Shown piece after piece: positions 7,966-17,059 of a stretch of DNA of 37,943 bases (position 1 is its first letter; each line of letters opens with the position of its first letter). Position numbers and translations under genes: made by a program. The stretch is taken from positions 1 through 37,943 of IMG/VR virus record IMGVR_UViG_3300007734_000660; one strand, 5' to 3'. The notes under the pieces were generated by a model. That model was not told where the DNA came from. It saw only the letters and a program-made list of their open reading frames with translations, and searched no databases. The DNA is from a virus.

Positions 7966-8769
7966 ATGGTCACGCACAACCTAGGAGACTTCCAGAAGGT
8001 GATGGACGCTTGGTTGTTGCGGTCTACGCGAGAGCTTTCTAGCGCAGTCAATCGGCGGATGTTCTTCCTACTTGTTCGCGTGTACTCGCTGCTTCCACCA
8101 AACAGCGTGGACGTGCAGCGTGCCAAGATCAAAGCCTATCTAAACACGCCGATTGGCTACAATGGAGGGTTGCGGCGGTTGGACCGGAAAAGCCAGAAGC
8201 CAATCGGCAAGGCGCGGCAATTCACGCTCGCGAATAAGATGGTCAACGCGAAGCTTGGAAAGGCTGGAAGTCCTGGACTTTACGGTGCCGCAATGAAGAA
8301 GGCGTCCGCAAGTCTTCGACGCCGAGCCATTGGTTCGGTCGGCTATCTCAAGTCTCCGGTCGTTAAGGCAATAAAGTCGATCAACGGGCACTTCACGCAA
8401 TGGGGCGGGCAGTTGAAGGCCGGGTTCAAGAAGTCGGACAAACACAAGGAATACGTCTCGTCCAATGCTGCGCTTGTGAAGATCGGAGCGGAATACGGCA
8501 TTTCGATGGCGCATGGCAACGTGTCGATGCACAAGGGCGCGAAGTCGTCGACCTATCCGGCGAGGCCGGGAATCAACCCGACCGCTTCCGCCGCTCTGTC
8601 TCTAGGTCTTGCCGGTGGGCAGGAAGGAAAGGTTGGCAGCATTTACGACGCGGCATTCGCGCGTGCGTTCTCGGATGAGAAAGACGAGATGTTGCGCCAT
8701 CTGTCGGACGTTATGGGCTCGACCGCAAACGAGGCGGTGCTAGTTTCAAGCGGTGGAAAAGCTAGCTGA
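7966..8769 (+). CDS. Basic structural protein of unknown family (neck or minor tail)
   Basis: 267 residues, rich in Lys/Arg/Ser with a basic central region (LRRLDRKSQKPIGKARQF). The N-terminal 60 residues are helical with a hydrophobic LLVRVYSLLPPNSVD segment. No known motif was recognised. It overlaps the large terminase start by 17 bases in another frame, so it is probably expressed with the packaging genes. Candidates are a tail completion protein or minor head protein. Confidence 0.55.
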   Translation: MVTHNLGDFQKVMDAWLLRSTRELSSAVNRRMFFLLVRVYSLLPPNSVDVQRAKIKAYLNTPIGYNGGLRRLDRKSQKPIGKARQFTLANKMVNAKLGKAGSPGLYGAAMKKASASLRRRAIGSVGYLKSPVVKAIKSINGHFTQWGGQLKAGFKKSDKHKEYVSSNAALVKIGAEYGISMAHGNVSMHKGAKSSTYPARPGINPTASAALSLGLAGGQEGKVGSIYDAAFARAFSDEKDEMLRHLSDVMGSTANEAVLVSSGGKAS

Positions 8770-10555
8770 GTTTTGGGAGTCGCTTCCGTGGAGGCCGGAC
8801 CGTCGCCCGATATACGAATGGGCGTCGGACCATGTGATTCTACCCGGCGCTTTGGCTAGGTCTGGTCGGTTCGACGTGTCCACGTCCCGGCACTTCATGG
8901 AGCCGCTAGACGCCATCCGGAATGACCTTGTGCGCGAGGTTAACATCATGGCCCCGCCGCGTTCCGGCAAGACTCTGATTGCCGACGTGACGGTGCCGTA
9001 TCTGCTCGCCAACGATCCTGGCAGCATACTGTTCCTGTTCAACTCGGACGACCAAGCCAAGGAACATTGCGAAACGAGGCTTCGACCCGTGCTGGAAGGA
9101 TGCGGTCCTGTGGCGGGCATCATGCCGAGCAATCGGCACAAGGATCGAACGCAGGAAATCGTGTTTCCTGACGGGCACTTGCTCAAGGTCTGCGGGACTT
9201 CGATTTCCAACCTGCAAGCCAAGGGGTATCGGTACGTCTTCCAAGACGAGTGTTGGCAGTACAAGCCGGGGATCATGGCGGAAGCGACCGCGCGAATGGG
9301 CGACTTCCGGAAGATGGGGAACAACAAGGGCATTTGCATTTCGCAGGGTGGCGTTGACGGTTCGGAGTGGGACCAACAATTCGCGAAGGGACACGTTTGC
9401 GAGTGGACCGTGCGCTGCGTTGAGTGCGGGCATCTTCAAGCGCCCGTCTGGTCTGAGACGCGAGACGATGGGAGCCGGTATGGGATCGTCTACGAGAGCG
9501 AGAAGAACGTGGATGGCGGGTACAACATCGCGCGCGGTGCAGAGACGGCGCGCTACGTCTGCCGCAACTGCGGGCACGCTCACGACAACTCGGCGCGCAC
9601 TCGGGCGCAATGGAACACTTCCGGCGAGTACGACAACAAGACGCGCAACGGGTGCGTCTCGTTCCACTGGAACTCAATCATCGACACAAACTGGGGAGAG
9701 CTTGTCTCGACGTGGTTGCTAGCCCGCAATGCCGCCCGCGTTGGAGCATACGCTCCGATCATCGCCTTTTTCCAAAAGCAGTTGGCGACCCACAAGAGCG
9801 AGCGAACCGCGCTTGATTTCGCGCAGCCGATGCAGCGCATTGAGATCGGGGAGAAAGCCACGGATGGGGAATCGGTTTTCATGTCGGTCGATGTCCAGAA
9901 GGACCAACTTCTCTACTGCACCGTCCGCGCGTGGGAGCCCGGTGGACGTAGCCGACGCCTGTTCCGAGGAAAACTCTACGGCTACCCAGAGATTGAGCGC
10001 ATCCGAACGGAGCACAACGTGCAACGCTCTGCGGTCCTGATCGACGGCGGCAATTGGCGATACGAGGTTTTCAGCATCGCGGCAGACAACGGCTACATCT
10101 GCACGATCGGCAAAGACCAGATGGCGTTTTCCCACTCGGTCATGGACGCCAAAACGCGGGTCAAGAAAACTCACCAAAAGCCATGGTCTCCGATGTTTTA
10201 CGGCGACCCCGACATTGGGAAGCAGGACAAGCGGACGGACCGCCGAGCCAAGGCTTTCTACGTCGCCATGCCGGTGACTGCCGACTGGCTCCAACGACTC
10301 ATCGACCTAGGCAAATGGACCGAGCCCAAGATCGACTCCAAGACGGACACGGACGAGGCCGACTATATGCGGCAGATGGGTGCAGAGGTGAAGCGCCGGG
10401 AACGCGATCGCGACGGGCACACGCGCGAGCGGTGGGTCAATCCGGGCCACAGGGACAACCACTATCTTGACTGCGGACGGATGCAGGTCTTCGCCGCAAT
10501 GGCGAAGGGGCTCATCCAAATCGAGTCGTCGATGGAGATTCAGGATAGGGCATAA
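8753..10555 (+). CDS. terL: Large terminase, GpA-like (packaging ATPase and nuclease)
   Basis: 600 residues, close to lambda GpA (641). The ATPase domain has Walker A APPRSGKT (67-74) and Walker B RYVFQDE (160-166, catalytic Glu166), with a coupling-type SQGG at 197-200. Two CxxC pairs (222/225 and 270/273) form a zinc-binding insertion seen in GpA relatives. The C-terminal nuclease region has acidic residues Asp380 (SVDVQ), Asp431 (LIDGG) and Asp573 (HRDNHYLDC). It cuts concatemeric DNA and pumps it into the procapsid through the portal. It starts inside the preceding gene and is followed by a gpW-like gene and the portal. This is the most secure assignment in the window. Confidence 0.95.
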   Translation: MEKLAEFWESLPWRPDRRPIYEWASDHVILPGALARSGRFDVSTSRHFMEPLDAIRNDLVREVNIMAPPRSGKTLIADVTVPYLLANDPGSILFLFNSDDQAKEHCETRLRPVLEGCGPVAGIMPSNRHKDRTQEIVFPDGHLLKVCGTSISNLQAKGYRYVFQDECWQYKPGIMAEATARMGDFRKMGNNKGICISQGGVDGSEWDQQFAKGHVCEWTVRCVECGHLQAPVWSETRDDGSRYGIVYESEKNVDGGYNIARGAETARYVCRNCGHAHDNSARTRAQWNTSGEYDNKTRNGCVSFHWNSIIDTNWGELVSTWLLARNAARVGAYAPIIAFFQKQLATHKSERTALDFAQPMQRIEIGEKATDGESVFMSVDVQKDQLLYCTVRAWEPGGRSRRLFRGKLYGYPEIERIRTEHNVQRSAVLIDGGNWRYEVFSIAADNGYICTIGKDQMAFSHSVMDAKTRVKKTHQKPWSPMFYGDPDIGKQDKRTDRRAKAFYVAMPVTADWLQRLIDLGKWTEPKIDSKTDTDEADYMRQMGAEVKRRERDRDGHTRERWVNPGHRDNHYLDCGRMQVFAAMAKGLIQIESSMEIQDRA

Positions 10556-10610
10556 AAGCCAACATTCGCGCCTCTTTCTGAATCTCGGCATGAGCGGTCC
10601 CGCATGAGCG

Positions 10611-10925
10611 GTGAACCTGTTCACGGGATGGACTGAGGCGGAACTGTTGGCTTCGTTGCGCGAGGCGCAGGAAGAATTGTCCGCAGGCTCCCAGCTTGAG
10701 GCGGCGGGATCTGGCGACGTTTCATCGACGCGCCGGATTCAGGTCGGGCCGGTGTCTCGGATTCGGATGCTGTCCACCGCGCTCAACAAGCTCGACCCTG
10801 ACACCTACCCGGCGAGCGATTACACGGTCCCGACTCGCGCGGTTGCCGTCATGGGCAACGTCTCGGACTTGTCGCAGGTGGACCCGTTCAATCGCGTAGG
10901 CTTGCCAGATCCCAAGCGTCCGTAG
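10611..10925 (+). CDS. gpW-like head-tail joining protein
   Basis: 104 residues from GTG 10611; an in-frame TGA at 10605-10607 excludes an earlier start. Residues 8-65 follow the lambda gpW layout (two helices around a beta hairpin): ELLASLREAQEELSAGS, then STRRIQVGPVSRIRMLSTA. The position between terminase and portal is that of gpW. It would plug or seal the filled head. A C-terminal extension of about 35 residues is unlike gpW. A directly repeated GCATGAGCGGT lies just upstream and across the start. Confidence 0.65.
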   Translation: MNLFTGWTEAELLASLREAQEELSAGSQLEAAGSGDVSSTRRIQVGPVSRIRMLSTALNKLDPDTYPASDYTVPTRAVAVMGNVSDLSQVDPFNRVGLPDPKRP

Positions 10926-10927
10926 CC

Positions 10928-12460
10928 ATGCCAGTTCAAGCCCCATACAAATTCACAGACCGGCGACGCTGGGCTCCTGGCGCTTCTCAGTTGCTTGAGG
11001 CCGCACGCCCTAACGTGCAGCGCCGAAGCCATCTAGGTTTTGACCGAGACACGCCCCGGTTGATTAGCGGGAGCGACCGCAAGAGCCTACTTTCGATCGG
11101 TCGGTGGCTGTACTGGAACGACGCCATTGTGCGCGGCGCTGTCAACGACATGGCGACCATCGCCGCTGGTAATCTTGCCATGCAGTTTGTTGGCGATGAT
11201 GCGGCGTGGGGACAGAAGGCGGAAGACTGGTTGGCGCAGCACGACCGCTTTTGCTGCATCCGTGGCTATCCCTACACGATGCAGGTACTCACGCGCTTGG
11301 TCGTCATCCACCGGCTGGTTGACGGTGACTGCTTCTTCATCCTTACAGAGGGCGAAAGCGGATACCCGTTGCTGCAATTCATACCGGCTAACCGCGTGCG
11401 TGGTGACTTCGCGAAAGCGGGCATGAACGCGCTTGGAGAGTCCTCCAATGCTGCGTGGGCAGAATATCCGGTGACGGACGGTGTTATCACGGACGACTAC
11501 GGGCGCCCGGTTGCGTACCGAGTGTTCGATGACAAGACGCAGGACTTCACCGACATCGACGCGGCCAACATGGTCCACGTCTACGGGGTAGAAGCTGGAG
11601 ACCAGAATCGCGGGGTGTCTGCGTTGGCTGCTTCTATTGGGGATCTGACGGACCTTGGAGAGACTCGGAAGTTTGAGCTGATCGCGCAGAAACTCGGGTC
11701 TGCAATATCCGTCGTTGAACACAACGAGACGGGAACGGCTCCGGAAGACGCATCCGTTATCATAGGTGGAGATGATAGCCCAGAGAGCGATTCCAAGCCT
11801 CCGGTTTACGGGCAGGAAATGCTTGGCGGCGAGGTCCGATACTTCCGCGCCGGAAGCGGGTCCAAGTTGGACACGCTGAATTTCGACAGGCCCACAAACA
11901 ATCAACGCGAGTTCGCGCGAGAAATTGCGCGCAACGCCCTGCACGGTCTCGGTTGGTCAATCGACTACAGCCTCGACCCGTCCCGCGTTGGCGGCGCTGC
12001 GATGCGGATCGTGGTCGAGAAGTTGAACCGGACGATGGGCGACATTCGCGAGCACACGCTGTTCCCATTCCGGCGACGTGTTGATGGTTGGCGCGTGGCT
12101 AAGGCCGAGAAGGCCGGACTCCTTCCCGCTAGCTCCGGCAACGACTGGCGCTCGTGGATGTACAAGGGCGCGCCGGATCTGACGGCGGACGCAATGTACT
12201 CCGCGCAGGTTATGGAGTTGGAGCTTTCCAAGGGACTCACATCCGAGGCTGTAGAGTGCAACAAGCGCGGCGCGGATTGGGAGACTGTGATGGATCAGAA
12301 AATTGCTTACGCCGTGCGCCTCCGCGACAAGTGCGCCAAGGCCGGAATCGACCCGTCCGAGGTTCGCATCATCGCAAAGCAGTCCACGCAGACTTTCAAC
12401 GACCCGGCGCAGATCGAGGCGCAGCAAAACACGACCACCGACAACAATGCCGACGCCTAA
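10928..12460 (+). CDS. Portal protein, lambda GpB-like
   Basis: 510 residues, near lambda GpB (533). Typical features in order: an N-terminal clip/wing region with YWNDAIVRGAVNDMATIAAG (about 58-77), a region naming the peptide FIPANRVRGDF, HGLGWSIDYSLDPSRVGGAA (GpB signature area, about 338-357), and a Lys-rich C-terminal region with a disordered NTTTDNNADA end. It forms the dodecameric ring through which terminase pumps DNA. The C-terminus overlaps the protease start by 14 bases, a layout shared with lambda-type B-C gene pairs. Confidence 0.93.
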   Translation: MPVQAPYKFTDRRRWAPGASQLLEAARPNVQRRSHLGFDRDTPRLISGSDRKSLLSIGRWLYWNDAIVRGAVNDMATIAAGNLAMQFVGDDAAWGQKAEDWLAQHDRFCCIRGYPYTMQVLTRLVVIHRLVDGDCFFILTEGESGYPLLQFIPANRVRGDFAKAGMNALGESSNAAWAEYPVTDGVITDDYGRPVAYRVFDDKTQDFTDIDAANMVHVYGVEAGDQNRGVSALAASIGDLTDLGETRKFELIAQKLGSAISVVEHNETGTAPEDASVIIGGDDSPESDSKPPVYGQEMLGGEVRYFRAGSGSKLDTLNFDRPTNNQREFAREIARNALHGLGWSIDYSLDPSRVGGAAMRIVVEKLNRTMGDIREHTLFPFRRRVDGWRVAKAEKAGLLPASSGNDWRSWMYKGAPDLTADAMYSAQVMELELSKGLTSEAVECNKRGADWETVMDQKIAYAVRLRDKCAKAGIDPSEVRIIAKQSTQTFNDPAQIEAQQNTTTDNNADA

Positions 12461-13319
12461 CGCCATCACGGGCGAACACTACAGCGAGCCAATGCTCGTT
12501 CGCCAAGCCTCCGCATCCGTCGTTTCGCGGCTGATGGCCAAGGCTTCAAACCGTCGCTTCTCCGCGTCCGGAATGGACGATTGCGACGACATGGAAGACG
12601 AAGGCGAAATGGACTCGCCTTCGTTTGAGATGGACGACGGCGAGATCGACATTGATACGGGCCAGAAGATCAACCGTCTCGCAATCGTGAAGGTCTGCGG
12701 CGTGCTGATGCGCGACGTTGCCGGTTGCTCCGCGTGGGGATTGGTCGATTATGAGGAACTGACGGATCAGATCGAAGACGCTGAGGGAGACAACAACATC
12801 GACGGAATCGTGCTGGTCATCGACTCGCCAGGCGGCGGGGTTACGGGATGCATCGAAGCCGCGCAGGTTGTCGAACGATGCACCAAGCCCGTGCTGGTCT
12901 TCTCGTCCGGCCTTCTGTGCTCCGCTGCCTACTGGCTCGCGTCTGGCGCTTCGATGATCGCGACGACTCGAAGCGCAAGCTCCGGGTCAATTGGGGTGTA
13001 CGTCCCACTCACGGACCTGTCCGGGATGTTCGGCCAGATGGGAGTTGCTGTGGATGTAATCGCCAGCGGGGAACAGAAGGGCGCGGGATACCCGGGAACG
13101 AGCCTAACGCCCGCACAACGCGATTTGATTCAGCGGCAGGTCAATGAGACCGCCAACGATTTCCAGACCGCCGTGCTTGATTCTAGGCCCAACCTAGACC
13201 TGTCCCTTTTCGACGGGCGCGACGTGCGCGGGGACGAGGCCAAAGAACTCGGGCTTGTGGATGTGGTCGTTCACGACTTCGACGAGGCGGTTGAGATGTT
13301 CCGGAAAACCTTCCTCTGA
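12447..13319 (+). CDS. S49 (ClpP/SppA-fold) prohead maturation protease
   Basis: 290 residues from ATG 12447 inside the portal gene; a longer frame upstream is only its open extension. An acidic 70-residue N-terminus (EMDSPSFEMDDGEIDID) precedes an S49 domain: DSPGGGV (126-132), catalytic Ser159 in LLCSAAYW, and Lys211 in EQKGAGYP, the expected Ser-Lys dyad. Phage S49 enzymes cleave portal, scaffold or capsid during head maturation, as lambda gpC does. The downstream start ATGA is overlapped with its stop, linking it to the tail genes. No in-frame scaffold extension at the C-terminus was found. Confidence 0.9.
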   Translation: MPTPNAITGEHYSEPMLVRQASASVVSRLMAKASNRRFSASGMDDCDDMEDEGEMDSPSFEMDDGEIDIDTGQKINRLAIVKVCGVLMRDVAGCSAWGLVDYEELTDQIEDAEGDNNIDGIVLVIDSPGGGVTGCIEAAQVVERCTKPVLVFSSGLLCSAAYWLASGASMIATTRSASSGSIGVYVPLTDLSGMFGQMGVAVDVIASGEQKGAGYPGTSLTPAQRDLIQRQVNETANDFQTAVLDSRPNLDLSLFDGRDVRGDEAKELGLVDVVVHDFDEAVEMFRKTFL

Positions 13320-13786
13320 TGGCGTCTTACTCATACGTCTTACCCAAGGTCGAGGTTGCGATTCGCGATGCTATTCGCGCGCGTGCCTTCGCGTGGGTTG
13401 GCGATGGGATCAAGGTGCAAGCGGGATTGACTGGCGGGCCTTTGGATGCTGACCCGGAGACCGCGCCGGATTCCACGGATCTGCCGAACGTGACGTGCGA
13501 AGCGTCGCAGGCGCAGGTTGACGTTCCGCACGCGGGGACGTTCCGGGTTTCGTGCTCTGTCCACGTCGCGCACAATGCGGACTCCACGAACTACGCGGAC
13601 TGCATGGACCAAGCCGGGGACGTGTTCGACTACGTCTTCGACTCCGACTTTCTCGACGCCCTAAGCGTTTCCGGTCTCACGGCGTACGGCATCACGCAGA
13701 CCGACCAGAGCAAAAGCCGAAGCGGTCGCCGTTGGATGTCTTCCCAATCTTTCGACCTCGTTTGCGCGGGTTCGACCATTTCGTAA
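13319..13786 (+). CDS. Tail terminator-like protein (putative)
   Basis: 155 residues from an ATGA overlapping the protease stop. N-terminal helix VEVAIRDAIRARAFAWVG, then beta-rich with paired Cys near residues 61 and 79. Size and place (between protease and tail tube) match tail-terminator/head-tail joining proteins, which cap the tail. No diagnostic motif is visible. Confidence 0.5.
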   Translation: MASYSYVLPKVEVAIRDAIRARAFAWVGDGIKVQAGLTGGPLDADPETAPDSTDLPNVTCEASQAQVDVPHAGTFRVSCSVHVAHNADSTNYADCMDQAGDVFDYVFDSDFLDALSVSGLTAYGITQTDQSKSRSGRRWMSSQSFDLVCAGSTIS

Positions 13787-13807
13787 CCACTAACTCTAGG
13801 AATCACA

Positions 13808-14320
13808 ATGGCTAGTTACGCCCAAGGCAAAGCTGTAGTTTTCGGAACGTCGGCAACGTCGTCCACTCCGGGGACTTTCACTCTCTATCCGCCCACCGCT
13901 GGCAGCACGGCGATAACCGGCTATGTCGCTGGGACCGTCAGCGGCATCAACGTCAGCCACGCGGCAGAGTCGTCTATGATTAAAAATCAAGACGGAGACG
14001 TTGACGCTGTGATTACTCACGGAGAATACCTTGAAGCGACGTTTGAGATCATCCCTAGCGGGACGACCAAAGACCTTGCCAAGCTGCACGCTTCGCTTCC
14101 GGAAGCTAACTCGACGCTTTCGATCACTGGCTTGGAAATCATCCCGATGGGGCCGTTCTCCGATGGCCTGAACCAGAGCGGATCGTCCCTTCCGCTGAAC
14201 GCTCGGTGGATCTATACCGGCGGCGCGTCGGTCCACCTGTCCACGGACGGTCACGCGACTATTTCCCTGCCAGTGAAGCGATTCCCTGCGCTCGTCGGTG
14301 CCACTGCCTTCTCGGGCTAA
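13808..14320 (+). CDS. Major tail tube-like protein
   Basis: 170 residues, Gly/Thr/Ser-rich beta structure with a GLEIIPMGPFSDGLNQSG loop, typical of small tail-tube proteins that stack in hexameric rings. It is preceded by the leader CTAACTCTAGGAA, repeated before the tape-measure gene. The following genes run as in siphovirus tail operons (putative chaperone, tape measure, distal tail). Confidence 0.6.
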   Translation: MASYAQGKAVVFGTSATSSTPGTFTLYPPTAGSTAITGYVAGTVSGINVSHAAESSMIKNQDGDVDAVITHGEYLEATFEIIPSGTTKDLAKLHASLPEANSTLSITGLEIIPMGPFSDGLNQSGSSLPLNARWIYTGGASVHLSTDGHATISLPVKRFPALVGATAFSG

Positions 14321-14324
14321 TCCA

Positions 14325-14900
14325 ATGCTCGACCACTGGAAGCCTCCCGGGGATGGCCCGATTGTCTGCGGACAGCGCTTGTCGCTGCCGTTGACGCTCG
14401 GGCACATCTTCCTGCTGGCCGAATGTGGTTCGCCGCTGCTCTACGGAGGTCCGATCCTTCCGGGAGATGTGGCGCTAGCGTCTGTGATTTGCAGCCAGGA
14501 CCACAAGGAAGCACGCAAGGATGTTGGGTCGTGGTGGATTCCGCTTCTCATGCGCTTTTGGGGACGGTTCAGCCGTCGCGACTGGGACGCGGAGTCCGAC
14601 CTTCTGGTTGCGTGGTTCGAGGAACACGCGACGCAACCAGCCGTTGTCCGCAAGGGCGCGTCGTCTGGCAAAGAGACAGCCGCCCCTTGGTGGGTCAATC
14701 GCACGGCTAACGCGATGACCGTCCTCGGCATGACATACGACGAGGCCGTGTCTTTGCCTCTCAAGACCGTCTCCCAGCTTGTGATTGCGAGCGCAGAGGC
14801 AGAAGGCCGCGTCGAGTGTTGGACGGATCGCCAGCAATCGTTTTGGGATTATTGCGCGGAGCAAGACGCGCTTGCCGAAGCGGCTAACTCTAGGAACTGA
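14325..14900 (+). CDS. Hypothetical tail protein, possible assembly chaperone
   Basis: 191 residues from ATG 14325, the first sensible start after the upstream stop. Trp-rich helical segments (GSWWIPLLMRFWGRFSRRDW) and a C-terminal acidic helix. It sits where lambda has the gpG/gpGT tail chaperones, between tube and tape measure. No slippery site or -1 extension was noticed, and sequence does not resemble gpG closely. The role is inferred from position. Confidence 0.5.
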   Translation: MLDHWKPPGDGPIVCGQRLSLPLTLGHIFLLAECGSPLLYGGPILPGDVALASVICSQDHKEARKDVGSWWIPLLMRFWGRFSRRDWDAESDLLVAWFEEHATQPAVVRKGASSGKETAAPWWVNRTANAMTVLGMTYDEAVSLPLKTVSQLVIASAEAEGRVECWTDRQQSFWDYCAEQDALAEAANSRN

Positions 14901-14901
14901 A

Positions 14902-15972
14902 ATGGCGCTTCTCTCTCTGTTGGTAAAGCTAGGTCTCGACACGGCTTCGTTCCAGTCGGGCGTGAAGCGCGCGGAGTCGTCCATCACAGGGATGGCGCGC
15001 GGTGCTCTTAGTAGCGTCAAGGGGCAGTTGGCTGCGGCGTTCTCTGTGGGTGCCGTGACTGCGTTCGCACACTCCGTCGTTGAGGCTGCTGACCGCATTG
15101 GCAGCTTGTCGGATCAGATGGGGATTTCTACGGATGAGGTTCAGAGGTTGGACATCGCCGCCAGTCGCAGCGGATTAAATGTTGAGCAACTTGGCGCGGC
15201 ATTTGTGAAGCTTGGAGAGTATCGGAAAGCTGCCGGTGAGGGCGGAAAGGATTCCGTTGAGGCAATTAAGCTTTCAAGGATGGGAATCACAATGTCCGAT
15301 ATTCAGGACAAGCAAAGGACCAATGAGGATTTGGCGAAGCAGATTTTTGGCTGGTACATAAAGACAAACGAGACGGCGAAGGATCAAGCGGACATTGCTG
15401 ATGTGATTGGTTTGAAGGCTGTGAAGCTTGTGGCTGCTTTTAAGGCGCTTGCAGAGCTTGGGCCTGTAAAGCTGTTCTCGAAAGAGGATATAAAAGCGCT
15501 TTCAGACTACAATAATGGGATGCAAGAGCTTGTTAGAAACCTGAAAGTTGCAGCCGCCCCTGGTGTTGGTTGGTGGGCTGGAGTAATGGCAAAGCGAAAC
15601 GAGAGCAATTCCGCGCCGGGAAACAAGTGGTATCACATGGACATGCTCGTTGCAATTGCCTCCGGTTTCACAGAGAAAGAAGGCGAGCTTTCACCGGCAA
15701 TGTCTCACGCCGAAGTCGCAGCGGAGTCTGCCAAGCGCAAGGCTCAACGCGCGGACATGGCAGCGAACCTGTACGGCAAGAAACAAGAGAAGGTTGACGC
15801 GAAATACGACGTGCTAAACAAGCCGCAAGGCGGGATGGCTTCGATTGGTGGGTTCTTCTTCGACGAGGGAACGCGCGACGATCATGTTCGGTCCATCGTG
15901 AAAAACACGGACCGAGCGGCGAAGGCGACGGAAGACCTTAGAAACGACGTGCGAAAGAACCTTGGACAATGA
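14902..15972 (+). CDS. Short tail tape measure protein
   Basis: 356 residues from ATG 14902. The first 90 residues (LLVKLGLDTASFQSGVKRAE, then AADRIGSLSDQMGISTDEVQ) match the start of phage tape measures, proteins that set tail length. The next 250 residues are mostly helical with hydrophobic stretches (near 180-195 and 255-265). At 1.5 angstrom per helical residue this would span about 53 nm, short for a siphovirus. Codon use in about 15,250-15,560 is more AT-rich than in its neighbours. The stop overlaps the next ATG. Confidence 0.75.
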   Translation: MALLSLLVKLGLDTASFQSGVKRAESSITGMARGALSSVKGQLAAAFSVGAVTAFAHSVVEAADRIGSLSDQMGISTDEVQRLDIAASRSGLNVEQLGAAFVKLGEYRKAAGEGGKDSVEAIKLSRMGITMSDIQDKQRTNEDLAKQIFGWYIKTNETAKDQADIADVIGLKAVKLVAAFKALAELGPVKLFSKEDIKALSDYNNGMQELVRNLKVAAAPGVGWWAGVMAKRNESNSAPGNKWYHMDMLVAIASGFTEKEGELSPAMSHAEVAAESAKRKAQRADMAANLYGKKQEKVDAKYDVLNKPQGGMASIGGFFFDEGTRDDHVRSIVKNTDRAAKATEDLRNDVRKNLGQ

Positions 15973-16835
15973 GTAAGTTTCAAGGCAGCGCCGGATTCCA
16001 GACGACCAACTACACGTTGGTCTCGCAGAACCTTTCCGGAGACAAGCAATCCGGGCCTTCGTTCACTCAGGTTTTCGAGGGAACGCGCGTAGCTCTAGAC
16101 GCGTTGCGGCGTCAGTTCCAGAACGCGGGGGCTCGCGTAGAACTCACAGCCCCGGCAGGCAAGGCGACGCTCTCGGTGACGTGGGCTAGCAACGGTCCGT
16201 CCGGACTCAATCCGGCAGGCGACCCGATGGCTTCGGCTTCGTCCGAGACCCCGACCGACCGTTGGAGCATCGACAGCGAGCCGCACCAAATCAGCGTGTG
16301 GAAGAATCCAGGCGTTGACGAGGAAGCTGCGAAATACGCGTCACCCGGGTATCCTCAAGAGTTCATCAACCCGGATACAAACGAGGTTTCTAGCGGAAAG
16401 CCTGCGTATAGGAAGGGGATTGAATATCAGGTTTCGGTTGGCAAGGCGTACCCGTACACGCGGTCAGACTTTCCGAAGGGGTACGACGTTTACCAAAACC
16501 TTATTCGGGGCGAGGAATACTGGAACAGCGACGTGCCGGTTGTGAGCCTGTCGCGTACCTACTCGCTGAACTACACGGGGGCGGCTTTCCCGGTCTCTCT
16601 CAAGACGCGCGTATATACCCGCTCCGCTTTGATACGGACCTTCGGCATTCCTGCGATTGTCGCGGACAAGATCCCGGCAGACCCGACGACGCCAGCAATC
16701 GAGTCGGACCTCATCTGGGGATGGCGTCAACGCAGGCAGTCGGACCAGTACAACCTCGCCACGCGACGCGTAGAAGAAAGCAGGTCTTGGGAGTTCGCCG
16801 CTTGGTCCCGAGCGTTCTACGACATCGTACAATGA
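15969..16835 (+). CDS. Tail protein, possible distal tail or hub component
   Basis: 288 residues, ATGA overlap with the tape measure and a second ATGA overlap with the next gene. Mostly beta with an aromatic/Arg-rich C-terminus (DLIWGWRQRRQSDQYNLATR). Its place directly after the tape measure suggests a distal tail/hub component. No recognised motif. Confidence 0.5.
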   Translation: MSKFQGSAGFQTTNYTLVSQNLSGDKQSGPSFTQVFEGTRVALDALRRQFQNAGARVELTAPAGKATLSVTWASNGPSGLNPAGDPMASASSETPTDRWSIDSEPHQISVWKNPGVDEEAAKYASPGYPQEFINPDTNEVSSGKPAYRKGIEYQVSVGKAYPYTRSDFPKGYDVYQNLIRGEEYWNSDVPVVSLSRTYSLNYTGAAFPVSLKTRVYTRSALIRTFGIPAIVADKIPADPTTPAIESDLIWGWRQRRQSDQYNLATRRVEESRSWEFAAWSRAFYDIVQ

Positions 16836-17041
16836 CAAAGCCCGAGAAAGTAAAGGAGCAGGGATTCGATCCTGACTTGCGCCGCGCGTTCAACTCGCTG
16901 CTGGAATATCTCCGATGCGTCGAACCGCGCACTTCGCACGGTGCAAAGATCGAACGCACGGCAAACGGCTTCTTCGTCGTCCCAACCGTCACGACTCAGC
17001 AAGACAACAACCAAAACAATTCCGCCCCGCGTTGGGGCTAA
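16832..17041 (+). CDS. Small tail-region protein
   Basis: 69 residues from ATG 16832 within the upstream stop. One helix (DLRRAFNSLLEYLRCVE) followed by a short strand and an Asn/Gln-rich tail. Unknown function; the coupled start supports expression. Confidence 0.55.
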   Translation: MTKPEKVKEQGFDPDLRRAFNSLLEYLRCVEPRTSHGAKIERTANGFFVVPTVTTQQDNNQNNSAPRWG

Positions 17042-17059
17042 CATCTAACACGAAACACT

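Noticed and set aside
8906-9667. 253-residue minus-strand ORF inside the terminase gene
   Set aside because: High-GC shadow of terL; the + frame has all expected motifs.
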